Positions 1-8,796 of a stretch of 64,000 nt of DNA are shown here, in pieces. Position 1 is the first letter of the stretch. Each line of letters opens with the position of its first letter. The DNA comes from CAVTQZ01 sp963737015 (GTDB lineage Bacteria; Actinomycetota; Acidimicrobiia; Acidimicrobiales; UBA8190). The stretch spans positions 1,488,001 through 1,552,000 of the forward strand of contig CAVTQZ010000001.1 in the NCBI GenBank assembly GCA_963737015.1. Reading direction: 5' to 3'. The notes under the pieces are model-generated. The model saw only the letters and a program-made list of their open reading frames with translations. It did no database searches and was not told the origin of the DNA. The position numbers and the translations under genes were made by a program.

Positions 1-1437
1 CCCATCAACGCGGACGTGAGCGCCGGCCTTCATAACCTGTACAGAGACCTCGTCATCGGACTCGGCGCGCTCTATGTCGCAATCTTCGTCATATCCGTGT
101 CGGTGACCAGGCGTCTGCGCCGTCAGGTGAAGGTGAACCAATTCCTCGCCGAGCACGACCCCCTCACCGAGTTGCCGAACCGGACGCTCTTCCACCGCAG
201 GGTGACAGAGGCACTCGAGCAAGCAGAACGCACCGGTCGCCCGACGGTCGTCGCCATCGCCGACCTCGACCGCTTCAAGGAGATCAACGACACTCTCGGT
301 CATAAGAACGGCGACCAACTGCTCAAGGAGCTGGCGCGGCGCCTGGCCTCGAGCGCGAGCGCAGGCGATGCCGTGGCACGTCTCGGAGGGGACGAATTCG
401 CTGTCGTCCTCGGCGATGTGGACGACCCGCGAACCGCCCTCTTCGAGATACGCCGGTTGATCGAGCGCGAGGCTGAGGTGAACGGCCTTACACTGACCGT
501 TGAGTCGAGCATCGGGTTCGCGGTCGCACCGGACGACGGATCGGCCGCCGACGAGTTACTTCAGCATGCCGAGATCGCCATGTACGTGGCCAAGAGCGAG
601 CATCTCGGTGTCACCCGATACGACAAGTCCCATGACCACTACGACGCGTCGAACCTCGAGCTGATCACACAGCTGCGCCGCGCCCTCCAGGACGACGAGC
701 TCGTGCTCCACTACCAGCCCAAGGCCACGCTTCCCGACGGCAAGATCGATGCGGTGGAGGCGCTCGTACGGTGGCACCACCCGACACGGGGTCTGCTCGC
801 GCCCGACCGGTTCATCCCGCTCGCCGAACAGACGGACCTGATCGACGAGCTCACCGCTTGGGTCCTGCGACACGCCCTCGAAGACCTGCGCGGCTTCGGA
901 CCGGACGCCCGAGAGGTCTCCGTGGCCGTGAACGTGTCCGCCAGGAATCTCGTGCGAAGCGAATTCGCATCCCAGGTCATGCAGATACTCGAGGATGCCA
1001 ACGTGTCACCGCAAAGGCTGATCGTCGAGATCACCGAGACCGCACTGCTCACCGACCCGCCACGAGCCGCAAAAGTGCTGCGGGAGTTGGACGCCGCACA
1101 GGTACGGGTGAGCCTGGACGATTTCGGGATCGGTCACACTTCGCTCAGCTATCTCTCCGCGCTTCCGGTGCGCGAGCTGAAAATCGACAAATCGTTCGTA
1201 TCCGACATGCTCACGAACGCTGCACACGCCGCGATCGTGAACTCGATCGTGGACCTGGGTCACAACCTCTCGCTGCGCGTCGTCGCAGAAGGTGTCGAGA
1301 CGCCCGAAGTGCTCAGCGCGCTGACGGCGTCCGGATGCGACCTGGCTCAGGGCTTCCTCCTCGCCCGGCCGATGCCCGCTGCCCAACTGCGAGACTGGCT
1401 CGCCGGAGCGTCGACGCGGTCGACGGCAACTGTCTGA
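1..1437 (+). CDS. Membrane-anchored GGDEF-EAL c-di-GMP turnover protein, 5' truncated
   Basis: The frame is open from base 1, so the N-terminus lies outside the window; the GTG at 16 is only the first start inside it. One membrane helix (about residues 9-30 counted from 16) is followed by a diguanylate cyclase domain with an intact GGDEF motif (about 125-129). The EAL phosphodiesterase domain follows, with EALVRW (about 248), NVSARNL, EITET, a DDFG variant (DDFGIGHTSL) and AEGVET. The upstream I-site arginine is missing (SAGD instead of RxxD), so product inhibition is probably absent. From family knowledge it makes and/or breaks c-di-GMP at the inner face of the membrane. Any sensor domain would be in the missing part. 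Domain identity is sure; net activity cannot be read from sequence. Confidence 0.9.
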   Translation, partial: PINADVSAGLHNLYRDLVIGLGALYVAIFVISVSVTRRLRRQVKVNQFLAEHDPLTELPNRTLFHRRVTEALEQAERTGRPTVVAIADLDRFKEINDTLGHKNGDQLLKELARRLASSASAGDAVARLGGDEFAVVLGDVDDPRTALFEIRRLIEREAEVNGLTLTVESSIGFAVAPDDGSAADELLQHAEIAMYVAKSEHLGVTRYDKSHDHYDASNLELITQLRRALQDDELVLHYQPKATLPDGKIDAVEALVRWHHPTRGLLAPDRFIPLAEQTDLIDELTAWVLRHALEDLRGFGPDAREVSVAVNVSARNLVRSEFASQVMQILEDANVSPQRLIVEITETALLTDPPRAAKVLRELDAAQVRVSLDDFGIGHTSLSYLSALPVRELKIDKSFVSDMLTNAAHAAIVNSIVDLGHNLSLRVVAEGVETPEVLSALTASGCDLAQGFLLARPMPAAQLRDWLAGASTRSTATV

Positions 1438-1466
1438 GGAAGCACTGAGGAAGCGCCGGGCTCAGA

Positions 1467-1688
1467 TCACTTGATCTCGCCTTCGCCTTTCACCTCGGCG
1501 CCACGCTTGCCCATGTCCTTTTCGTGCTCCGATACTGACGGGTCGAGCCGATTGCGCTCGGCGGCTGCCTCTTCCTCGGCCGTGGGGGCCCGATCCGCGT
1601 CGTGGGGGGACTGACCTTCGCGCTCTTCTTCGGCCTTCGTCGAGCCGTCGATCCTTGCCTCACCGGGATCGTTTTTTCGTTCAGTCAT
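1467..1688 (-). CDS. Small hydrophilic charged protein, unknown function
   Basis: This 73-residue protein is almost entirely charged (Glu, Lys, Asp, Arg) with no hydrophobic core, so it is probably disordered. A strong Shine-Dalgarno (AGGAGAGG, 4 nt before the ATG at 1688) argues it is really translated. It sits between a GGDEF-EAL gene and an MFS gene transcribed the other way, and is divergent from the MFS gene with a 100-bp gap. I do not recognise a family. Short acidic proteins of this kind are common in actinobacteria and often lack assigned roles. Confidence 0.6.
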   Translation of the reverse strand: MTERKNDPGEARIDGSTKAEEEREGQSPHDADRAPTAEEEAAAERNRLDPSVSEHEKDMGKRGAEVKGEGEIK

Positions 1689-1789
1689 TTCCTCTCCTAG
1701 GAAGCCAAGCGTCAGAGTTGTCCTGCGAACTGCCCACTATGTGTACCCGATGGACCTGCGGGTGAACCAGATAGGTTCAGGCGATCAAC

Positions 1790-3109
1790 GTGGAGCACGA
1801 CCGGGTCCCCGCGCCCGCAGAGCCGGGAAATCGAGCGCGACGCGCCGATGAGGGCCGCTTGAACCGTGGCCTCGTTCTCATCATGGCGACAGCCACGGGC
1901 CTGGCAGTCGCCAACAACTACTACGCCCAGCCCCTCCTGCCGGCGATCGGAAAGGATCTTCATCTCGATTCGAGCGTCACCGGTCTGATCGTCACAGTGG
2001 CGCAAGCCGGTTACGCGCTCGGGCTCTTCTTCCTGCTCCCACTCGGGGATCTCCTGGAACGACGCCGCTTCGTCGTCGTGCTCACGCTCGGCACCGGGAT
2101 TGCCCTCGTGTGGCTCGCCGCCTCGCCAGACGGCGTCTCGTTGCTCCTTGCCGCGTTCGCTGTCGGCTCCTTGAGCGTCCTCGCGCAGGTCCTCGTTCCC
2201 TTCTCGGCTTCTCTCGCCTTGGAGCACGAACGCGGCCGGGTCGTGGGCTTGGTCATGAGCGGTCTCCTCATCGGGATACTTCTTGCGCGCACGGTCTCGG
2301 GGCTGCTCGCGGAGACGGGCACGTGGCGGGTCGTCTACTACGCAGGCGCAGCTGCGATGTTCGTGCAAGCCGTCGTCCTAGCCAGGCGGCTACCACGGTG
2401 GAAGGAGGAAACGAGTCTCGGCTACGTGCGTTTGCTCGGTTCGGTCCTCGAGCTCGTGCGCGACGAGCCTCTCCTTCGGTTGCGGGCGCTGTTCGGCCTC
2501 CTGTCGTTCGCGACCTTCAGCGTGCTGTGGACCTCGATGGCGTTCCTGCTATCGCACCACTATCACTACTCGACCGCCGTGATCGGCCTTTTCGGACTCG
2601 CCGGCGCAGCAGGCGCTGCCACTGCGACCGTCGCTGGACGCATGTCGGACCAGAGACGGGCGGTTCTGAGCAGCGGGATCGCCACGGCGCTGCTCGTGGT
2701 GTCCTGGCTCGCGATGTGGGAGGGCCGAAGGTCGGTGGGCCTCCTCGTCGTCGGGGTCGTGATCCTCGACATCGGAGCCCAGGGGCTGCATATCACCAAT
2801 CAGGGCGAGATCTACCGGTTGCGTCCCGAAGCTCGAAGCCGCCTCACCGCTGCATACATGGTCAGCTACTTCATCGGTGGTGCGGCGGGGTCAGCGAGCT
2901 CGGCGACCGTCTACGGTTCGTTCGGCTGGAGCGGCGTCTGTCTCGTGGGAGCGATATTCGCCTTCGCGGCTTTCGCCCTCTGGGTGGCGACACTCTTTGG
3001 ACCACTTCGACGAGTCGCGCAACACACCGAGCCCACACGAGGTACCCAACCTGCACCGATGCAGGATGCGGGCCGCCCGGATCACGGGGAGATCAGAACT
3101 GCTCGTTGA
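1790..3109 (+). CDS. Major facilitator superfamily transporter (12-TM drug/metabolite exporter type)
   Basis: The 439-residue product has about 12 hydrophobic segments. After helix 2 comes the MFS loop signature GDLLERRR (about residue 85), and helix 1 contains NNYYAQPLLPAIG, typical of DHA1-like exporters of the YnfM/YgaY sort. The GTG at 1790 is the longest start; an ATG 31 codons later (MATATGLAV) is an alternative and would remove a charged leader. The 3' end overlaps the convergent exonuclease gene by 17 bp. The substrate cannot be inferred. It probably works as a proton-driven exporter in the cytoplasmic membrane. Confidence 0.85.
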   Translation: MEHDRVPAPAEPGNRARRADEGRLNRGLVLIMATATGLAVANNYYAQPLLPAIGKDLHLDSSVTGLIVTVAQAGYALGLFFLLPLGDLLERRRFVVVLTLGTGIALVWLAASPDGVSLLLAAFAVGSLSVLAQVLVPFSASLALEHERGRVVGLVMSGLLIGILLARTVSGLLAETGTWRVVYYAGAAAMFVQAVVLARRLPRWKEETSLGYVRLLGSVLELVRDEPLLRLRALFGLLSFATFSVLWTSMAFLLSHHYHYSTAVIGLFGLAGAAGAATATVAGRMSDQRRAVLSSGIATALLVVSWLAMWEGRRSVGLLVVGVVILDIGAQGLHITNQGEIYRLRPEARSRLTAAYMVSYFIGGAAGSASSATVYGSFGWSGVCLVGAIFAFAAFALWVATLFGPLRRVAQHTEPTRGTQPAPMQDAGRPDHGEIRTAR

Positions 3110-3980
3110 TGGCGCGGACGCGCTCTGCCAGTGCGGGATCACCGAGCTTCGTGCAGATCGCCTCGAATTCGGAGCTCGGGCCATGCCACTCGAGAGCACC
3201 GACCGACTCGAGGAGTGACGGCTCGACGCGCAGAGTCGCAAGGTCCCTGAAGAGCAGTGCGAGCCTCTTTTCCCGCGCCAGACAAGATGCGAGATTCGAG
3301 GCCCCGCGCACGGCTCGCACGACCTCGACCTCCCATTCAGAAGACTCGGCGGGCACAGCATCGATATGGACGTAGTGCGCCAGGACCACAGATGCCGAGC
3401 GCTTGCCCCATCCGCTCAGACCCGGAAAGCCGTCGGCCGAGTCCCCGACCAGCGCGAGCCAGTCGGGGATCGACTCGGGAGCGACGCCGAACTTCGTCCA
3501 GACCCCCTCCTCGTCTCGAAGCTCGAGTGCCCTTCGGTCCAGCTGTACCACGCGGTCTCCCACGATGCATTGTGCGAGGTCCTTGTCAGGGGTGCAGATG
3601 AGAACCTGCTCGACTTCCCGGGACTCTGCGGCGACCGCCGCCGCCGACGCGAGAGCGTCGTCCGCCTCGAGCTCGACCATCGCCCAGACCTTCACGCCGA
3701 GAGCCTCGAGCGCGTCCTCCAGAACCCCGAACTGTGCAAGCAGGTCCGCTGGTACGCCGGCGGAAGTCTTGTAACCGCGCCACAGGTCGTTTCGAAACGA
3801 CTCGATCACGTGGTCCGTCGCCACGCCGACGTGGGTGGCGCCCGCGGCGAGGAGAGAGACCACGTCACGTATCACCCCGTGCGTCGCGCCGAACTCGGAG
3901 GACTCGGGTCGCCTGTGTCGGAGCTGCCCGTAGTACTGGCGGAAGAGCTCATAGGTCCCGTCGATCAGGTGCACCTTCAC
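3093..3980 (-). CDS. 5'-3' exonuclease (Pol I N-terminal / flap endonuclease family)
   Basis: The 295-residue protein begins KVHLIDGTYELFRQYY, with the first metal-binding Asp in the usual place. It continues with ELEADDALA (about residue 105) and CTPDKDLAQ (about 128), the acidic active-site motifs of the PIN-like FEN family. Next is a helix-3-turn/H3TH DNA-binding region containing GDSADGFPGLSGWG (about 178). There is no polymerase domain, so it is a free-standing 5' nuclease that would remove flaps or RNA primers. The start is a GTG. It lies 21 nt downstream of the lipoprotein peptidase gene on the same strand and may be cotranscribed. The 3' end overlaps the convergent MFS gene. Confidence 0.88.
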   Translation of the reverse strand: MKVHLIDGTYELFRQYYGQLRHRRPESSEFGATHGVIRDVVSLLAAGATHVGVATDHVIESFRNDLWRGYKTSAGVPADLLAQFGVLEDALEALGVKVWAMVELEADDALASAAAVAAESREVEQVLICTPDKDLAQCIVGDRVVQLDRRALELRDEEGVWTKFGVAPESIPDWLALVGDSADGFPGLSGWGKRSASVVLAHYVHIDAVPAESSEWEVEVVRAVRGASNLASCLAREKRLALLFRDLATLRVEPSLLESVGALEWHGPSSEFEAICTKLGDPALAERVRAINEQF

Positions 3981-4001
3981 GACGTCAGCATGCCAGGAAC
4001 C

Positions 4002-5549
4002 TCAATCGGAGCAATCCGTCCCCGCCGGCGGCAGAGAGCCGGAGACGAGGTACGCCTGGTCTATCTGGCGAACGCAGGAACTGTAGAAGTACGCGACGTG
4101 GTTCTCACCCTGCCAGGTGAGGAGGAACCCGTGTTGGAGCTCGTGCGCGAGGTCGACCGCCCACTGGTATGGCGTCGCGGGATCCTTCGTCGCGCCCGTG
4201 ACGAGGATCGGAGGCGAACCGGCAGCCACTGTCGGAGCCGGCGTCCTCGTCGGTGCCGCCGGCCACACGGCGCAACCGACGAGGCCCCAGGCGAGCAGCG
4301 GCCCGAACACCGGCGCCTTCTCGGCGTCTGCCGACGCGAGGGACGCATAGCTCGATACGTCCTTGGAGACCGGGTGGTCGAGGCAGTCGATGGCCTGCGC
4401 GGCGTCCGCCCCGTTCGACGAGCCGTTGCGGCGATAGGAGTCCGACATGGAGAGGATCCCCACGCCGTTCCCGGATGCTGCTTCTCCGAGAGCACGGCCG
4501 AGGGTGGGCCAATCGCCGCGCGCGTACAGGCCGCTCAAGAGCGCGTCGTAAATCTCCCCAGCTCCGGCGCCCCGGCCTCCGCCGCCCGGGATCACCTTCT
4601 GACGCGCGGCTGCGATGAGACCGAGGAGCGCCGAGGTCGCGTTCCCGGCGGGATGCCAGGGGCAGGACGAGTTTCCCCCGCACCAAGCCAGGAAATCGTC
4701 GAGCACGCCCTCGAAACCCATCGCCTGCTCGAGCGTCATCTCGTCCGTGCTCATCGCCGGGTCGATCGCGCCGTCGAGCACCATCGCGCGCACGTGCGTA
4801 GGGAACATCTGCGCGTAGGTCGCGCCGAGAAGGGTGCCGTACGAGTGGCCGATGAAAGTGAGCTGCGGGTCACCGATCGCCTGGCGGACGCGGTCCAGGT
4901 CCTTCGCCGTATCCACCGTCCCGACAAAGGGGAGGATGCTTCCGCTGTTGTGCTCGCACAGAGCTGCGTACGCCTTGTCGTTCGAGATGAGCGCCTGCTG
5001 CGCCGCGGCGGTCGAGGGCGCTGGGTCGGGAAGGGCGCTCGTCGTATTCGAGGGCGCGCCCCCCTCACCGCACTTCACCGGATCACTGCGCTCCACGCCT
5101 CTCGGATCGAACGAGACGATGTCGAAGTCGTCGAGCAGCTGTGGGGTGAGAACGCTCAGCTCATTGGGAAGATCGTCGATCCCGGAGCCTCCGGGACCTC
5201 CGGGATTCATCACTATCGACCCGATTCGATGTGACGGCTCCTCCGCCGGATGGCGGGCGACCGCTATCTGGATGGTGGGCCCTTGCGGATTCGAGTAATC
5301 GAGAGGGGCCGTGACCGACCCGCACTGAAGGCCCGAGGAGCACGAGGCCCACTGGATCGCCGTGACCGGGAGCGGTGGCTCGGTGGTGGTCGGAACCGAA
5401 GTCGTGACCGGAGCGGACCTTCCGTTCCTCGAAGGGGCCGCGCCCGAGCGCGAACCCGCGCCACATCCCGCCAGCAGCGACGCCGCGATGGCCGAGCCGA
5501 GAGCGACACGGAAAATTTCCTGCTTGCGAGGACGGCGACTTGGCGCCAC
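4002..5549 (-). CDS. Secreted lipoprotein alpha/beta-hydrolase, tripeptidyl-aminopeptidase (S33) type
   Basis: The 515-residue protein has an N-terminal signal with lipobox LLAGC (Cys29), a Ser/Thr/Pro-rich linker, then an alpha/beta-hydrolase fold. MNPGGPGGSG (about residue 113) supplies the oxyanion hole, GHSYG (about 234) the nucleophile Ser, GATKDPATPY the Asp and GENHVAY the His. The C-terminal region (about 400-510) matches the TAP-like C-terminal domain of the SlpD/SlpE-type Streptomyces peptidases. It should cleave N-terminal peptides outside the membrane. It is divergent from the glycosylase gene with only 39 bp between starts. The catalytic triad looks complete. Confidence 0.87.
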   Translation of the reverse strand: MAPSRRPRKQEIFRVALGSAIAASLLAGCGAGSRSGAAPSRNGRSAPVTTSVPTTTEPPLPVTAIQWASCSSGLQCGSVTAPLDYSNPQGPTIQIAVARHPAEEPSHRIGSIVMNPGGPGGSGIDDLPNELSVLTPQLLDDFDIVSFDPRGVERSDPVKCGEGGAPSNTTSALPDPAPSTAAAQQALISNDKAYAALCEHNSGSILPFVGTVDTAKDLDRVRQAIGDPQLTFIGHSYGTLLGATYAQMFPTHVRAMVLDGAIDPAMSTDEMTLEQAMGFEGVLDDFLAWCGGNSSCPWHPAGNATSALLGLIAAARQKVIPGGGGRGAGAGEIYDALLSGLYARGDWPTLGRALGEAASGNGVGILSMSDSYRRNGSSNGADAAQAIDCLDHPVSKDVSSYASLASADAEKAPVFGPLLAWGLVGCAVWPAAPTRTPAPTVAAGSPPILVTGATKDPATPYQWAVDLAHELQHGFLLTWQGENHVAYFYSSCVRQIDQAYLVSGSLPPAGTDCSD

Positions 5550-5588
5550 CGCACAAATCTGACACGCCCACCTGTGGGACAGTGGAGC

Positions 5589-6447
5589 ATGCCTGAGCTT
5601 CCCGAAGTGCAGGCGCTCGTCGAGCTCCTGGACGACAAGACGCGGGGGCTGCTCGTGGCGCGTTGCGAGCTCGCGTCGTTCTCAGCTCTCAAGACCTTCG
5701 ACCCTCCGTTGGAAGCGCTTGTCGGCAGGACAGCGAGCGGGTGCACAAGGACGGGCAAGTACCTGTGCTTCGACTTCGAGGATCTCTGGCTCGTCATCCA
5801 CCTGGCGCGCGGAGGATGGGTCAGGTGGTCCGAGATCGCGGCAAGGCCCCGGGCGAGACCGGGAAGGGGTCCGCTCGCCCTCAGAATGGGCTACTCGGAC
5901 GGATCGGGCATCGACGTGACCGAAGCAGGAACGGAGAAGCGCCTCGCCCTCTGGGTGGTGCACGACCCCGCCGAGATCGAGCCCGTCGCCGCGCTCGGAC
6001 CGGACCCGCTCGATCCTTCCTTCGACGCGGACGCGCTCGCCAAGCGTCTACAGGACGAGAGTGGAACCATAAAGAACGCCCTCACCCGCCAGTCGGTGAT
6101 CGCCGGTGTCGGGAACGCCTACTCGGACGAGGCTCTCTTCGAGGCGAAGCTGTCCCCGTTCAAACCGGCGGACAAGCTCAACCACGAGGAGGTGTCGCGC
6201 CTGCACGCCGCTCTCACCTCGGTCCTGCGCGAGGCGGTCGAGCGCGAGCGGTCTCCAGGCGGGTGAGCTGAAAGGCGACAAGAAGAGGGCCATGAACGTG
6301 CACGGGCGCACCGGGGAGCGCTGCCCCACGTGCGGTGACACGATCAGGGAGGTGTCGTTCGCCAAGAAGTCCCTGCAGTACTGTCCCACCTGCCAGACAG
6401 GTGGCAAGCCCCTGGCCGACCGCAGGTTGTCGCGCCTCGTGAAATGA
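5589..6447 (+). CDS. Fpg/Nei-family DNA glycosylase, interrupted by an apparent +1 frameshift
   Basis: The start is the ATG giving MPELPEV: the N-terminal Pro2/Glu3 catalytic pair of the formamidopyrimidine/endonuclease VIII family. The helix-two-turn-helix (about 165-215) includes GVGNAYSDE. The first frame stops at 6266 after RERSPGG. The remainder of the protein continues one frame over, from GLQAGELKGDKK to the C-terminal zinc finger CPTCG...CPTC and RLSRLVK at 6447. One extra base between about 6240 and 6256 explains this. As read, the product lacks its DNA-binding zinc finger; with one base removed it is a normal protein of about 285 residues. It would excise oxidised bases. Sequence error or real mutation cannot be separated here. 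Confidence 0.85.
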
Positions 6448-6462
6448 GGGTATGACAGGCCC

Positions 6463-6705
6463 ATGGACGACCACGAGATCGTCACCCAGATCAGCGAGCT
6501 CGCCGAAGAGGAGAAACGCCTCGAGGAGGCGCACGTCGGTACCGAGCTCTCGGCGGAAGAGGAGGCCCAGCTGAAGAGGGTCGAAGTCGCCCTCGACCAG
6601 TGCTGGGACCTCCTGCGCCAACGCCGGGCGCGCAGAAACGCCGGACAGGACCCCGATTCGGCCGCGGTCCGACCCGAGTCGATCGTGGAGAACTACCGGC
6701 AGTAA
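6463..6705 (+). CDS. DUF2630 family protein
   Basis: The 80-residue protein is helical and charged. The conserved core LDQCWDLLRQRRARR followed by DPDSAAVRPESIVE is characteristic of the actinobacterial DUF2630 family, and the length matches. It starts 15 nt after the glycosylase zinc-finger end and is probably in the same transcript. The molecular role of the family is not known. Confidence 0.88.
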   Translation: MDDHEIVTQISELAEEEKRLEEAHVGTELSAEEEAQLKRVEVALDQCWDLLRQRRARRNAGQDPDSAAVRPESIVENYRQ

Positions 6706-6725
6706 CTCGTACTACGGCTCGTCGA

Positions 6726-6974
6726 CTACCGGGGCTCGTCCTCGTCGAACGGCTCGGCGACCGACTGCTCCAGCCAGTCCGCCTCTGGTACGTCGTCGCG
6801 TTCCGGCGGGACGACGCGCACCCTCGCGTCGGACACCGCCCTCGACTGGTCCAACGCGTCCGCCTCGGGTTTCTCGCCCATGTCAGGGGGAAGCTCCGAG
6901 GAAGCCACCGAGGCGTCGGTGTCCTCTGACTGCTCGATGGCGTCTGCTTCGGGCACGGGCTCGTCGCGGTCCAT
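6726..6974 (-). CDS. Small acidic protein with three PEADxxxQS repeats, unknown function
   Basis: The 82-residue product is strongly acidic and contains three near-identical motifs: PEADAIEQS, PEADALDQS and PEADWLEQS, spaced about 27 residues apart. Short actinobacterial proteins with such (E)ADxxEQ motifs are familiar as uncharacterised proteins. There is no membrane segment or signal. It is convergent with the DUF2630 gene and divergent from the acyl-CoA synthetase gene, with 137 bp between starts. It is probably a real gene because the repeated motif is preserved at protein level. Confidence 0.62.
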   Translation of the reverse strand: MDRDEPVPEADAIEQSEDTDASVASSELPPDMGEKPEADALDQSRAVSDARVRVVPPERDDVPEADWLEQSVAEPFDEDEPR

Positions 6975-7111
6975 ACGCCAATCATGCCGGGTATGGGAGG
7001 GACGCGCGACCGCCAGCTTCGAAGGAGATGAAAGCCCTTGACGGACACATTTTGTGACGTCGAGGTCACAGATAGCATCTTGCGTCGCCCGGAGAGCGGG
7101 GACCTGTTCGG

Positions 7112-8773
7112 ATGCGGGGTGGGGAGTTGAGCGGCGAGCAATTCAACCTGGGCAAGGTGAACGAGGTGCTGGCGCAGACGATCGGTTCCCGGGTGGCTCT
7201 CATCCAGGGCGAAAAGCGCTTCACGTACTCCGAGATGGCCGAGCGCTCGCGCCGGCTCGCATCGTTCCTTTGTTCGCGTGGCTTCGGAGCCCACAAGGAG
7301 CGCGCCGCGCTCGAACGACACGAGTCCGGACAGGACCATCTCGGCCTCTACCTCTACAACGGCAACGAGTACGTCGAGGGCATGCTCGGCTCGTACAAGG
7401 CGCGGCGTCGCTCCTTTCAACGTCAACTACCGCTACGTCGAGGAAGAGCTCCTGCAACTGCTCACCGACTCGCGTGCCGCGGGCTCGTCTACCACGCCAC
7501 GTTCGCCCCCGTGCTCGAACGCGTGCTGCCGAAGCTGCACGACGTAGAGCTGTTGCTGCAGGTGAGCGACAGCTCGGGCAACGCGCTGCTGCCGGACGCC
7601 ATCGAGTACGAGGAGGCGCTCGCCTCGGCACCGGCCGGTTCGCCGCCAGTCGAGGCGAGCCCGGACGACCTCTACATCGTCTTCACCGGCGGGACGACCG
7701 GCCTGCCGAAGGGCGTGCTCTGGCGCCAGCACGACATCTTCATAGCGGCGATGGGCGGCCGCATGTACGGGACCTGGGAAGTGCTCGAGTCCTACGAGCA
7801 GCTGGAGGCCCGCCTCTTACCGACCGACGACGTGAGGGTCCTGAACATCCCACCGCTCATACACGCCGCGGCGCAGTGGGCGACCTTCTACTACATGTCC
7901 ATCGGAGCGACCGTCGTGTTCGCCACCGATCCGCGCACGCTCGACGCTGCCGAGGTATGGCGCACCGTCGAACGCGAGCGCGTGATCGGCATGTCGGCGG
8001 TGGGCGACGCTATGGCGCGGCCCCTCGTCGACGAGCTCGACCGCAACGAGTACGACACGAGCTCGGTGATCGCATTCGGGAGCGGTGGGGCGATCCTCTC
8101 CGAGCCCGTGAAGCAACGCCTCCTCGCCCACATCCCGAACCTCGTCATAACCGACGTCGCGGGCGCGTCCGAGACCGGGGTACAGATGGGCACCATGTCG
8201 GTGGCGGGCTCCGTGTCCACCGGTCGCTTCACACCGGGACCCGGTACGACGGTTCTGAGCGAAGACCTCGAAGCCGAGCTCGAGCCGGGCGACGAGGCGA
8301 TCGGGTGGTTGGCGCAACGGGGAGCGGTCCCGCTCGGCTACCTCGGCGATCCCGAGAAGACCGCGCGTACCTTCCCGGTGATCGGCGAGACGCGCTTCTC
8401 CGTGCCGGGTGACCGTGCGAGGTATCTGGAGAGCGGGGACATCGAGTTGCTCGGGCGGGACTCGGTGACGATCAATTCCGGCGGCGAGAAGATCTTCGCC
8501 GAGGAGGTCGAACAGGCGATCGTCCACCACCGCACGGTCGCGGACGTCGTCGTGGCGGGACGGCCGAGCGAGCGCTGGGGCCAGGAGGTCGTGGCGATCG
8601 TGCAGGTGGCGGAGGGCGAGCACGTCACGGTCGAGGAGCTGCTCGAAGAAGCCTCCAAGCACGTCGCCCGCTACAAGCTGCCGAAGGCCGTCGCCTTCGA
8701 GGCGAAGATCGTGCGCTCCCCCGCCGGGAAGGCCGACTACCGCTGGGCCCGCGAGCGCGCGCTCGAGGCCTGA
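7112..8773 (+). CDS. Acyl-CoA synthetase (AMP-binding), with two compensating frameshifts
   Basis: ANL-superfamily adenylating enzyme of 553 codons. The phosphate-binding loop is FTGGTTGLPKG (about residue 189), the acceptor-site region GASETG (about 350), and the C-terminal lid has SGGEKIFAEEVE (about 460) and the catalytic Lys in SPAGKADYRW. It would activate a fatty or other carboxylic acid with ATP and CoA. Between about 7402 and 7482 the family-like sequence GVAPFNVNYRYVEEELLQLL is in another frame: one extra base near 7404 and one missing base near 7482 cancel out. As read, some 27 residues are scrambled. The ATG at 7112 is the chosen start; the exact start is uncertain. A crotonase follows 23 nt downstream, suggesting an acyl-CoA catabolic operon. 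Confidence 0.85.
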   Translation: MRGGELSGEQFNLGKVNEVLAQTIGSRVALIQGEKRFTYSEMAERSRRLASFLCSRGFGAHKERAALERHESGQDHLGLYLYNGNEYVEGMLGSYKARRRSFQRQLPLRRGRAPATAHRLACRGLVYHATFAPVLERVLPKLHDVELLLQVSDSSGNALLPDAIEYEEALASAPAGSPPVEASPDDLYIVFTGGTTGLPKGVLWRQHDIFIAAMGGRMYGTWEVLESYEQLEARLLPTDDVRVLNIPPLIHAAAQWATFYYMSIGATVVFATDPRTLDAAEVWRTVERERVIGMSAVGDAMARPLVDELDRNEYDTSSVIAFGSGGAILSEPVKQRLLAHIPNLVITDVAGASETGVQMGTMSVAGSVSTGRFTPGPGTTVLSEDLEAELEPGDEAIGWLAQRGAVPLGYLGDPEKTARTFPVIGETRFSVPGDRARYLESGDIELLGRDSVTINSGGEKIFAEEVEQAIVHHRTVADVVVAGRPSERWGQEVVAIVQVAEGEHVTVEELLEEASKHVARYKLPKAVAFEAKIVRSPAGKADYRWARERALEA

Positions 8774-8796
8774 GCCGACGCAGCCCGGGCGCCATC

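Noticed and set aside
771..1448. Long open frames overlapping the GGDEF-EAL gene
   Set aside because: Arg/Pro/Ala-rich translations with no motif, the usual alternate-frame shadow in GC-rich DNA.
2110..3375. A 421-codon frame over the MFS gene
   Set aside because: It covers two genes of opposite strand and has Arg-rich nonsense composition.
3366..5234. A 622-codon plus-strand frame opposite the exonuclease and peptidase genes
   Set aside because: Both minus-strand genes have full family motifs; this frame is their antisense shadow.
6106..6447. A separate small zinc-finger gene after the glycosylase
   Set aside because: It is the displaced C-terminus of the glycosylase; its sequence joins smoothly when one base is removed.
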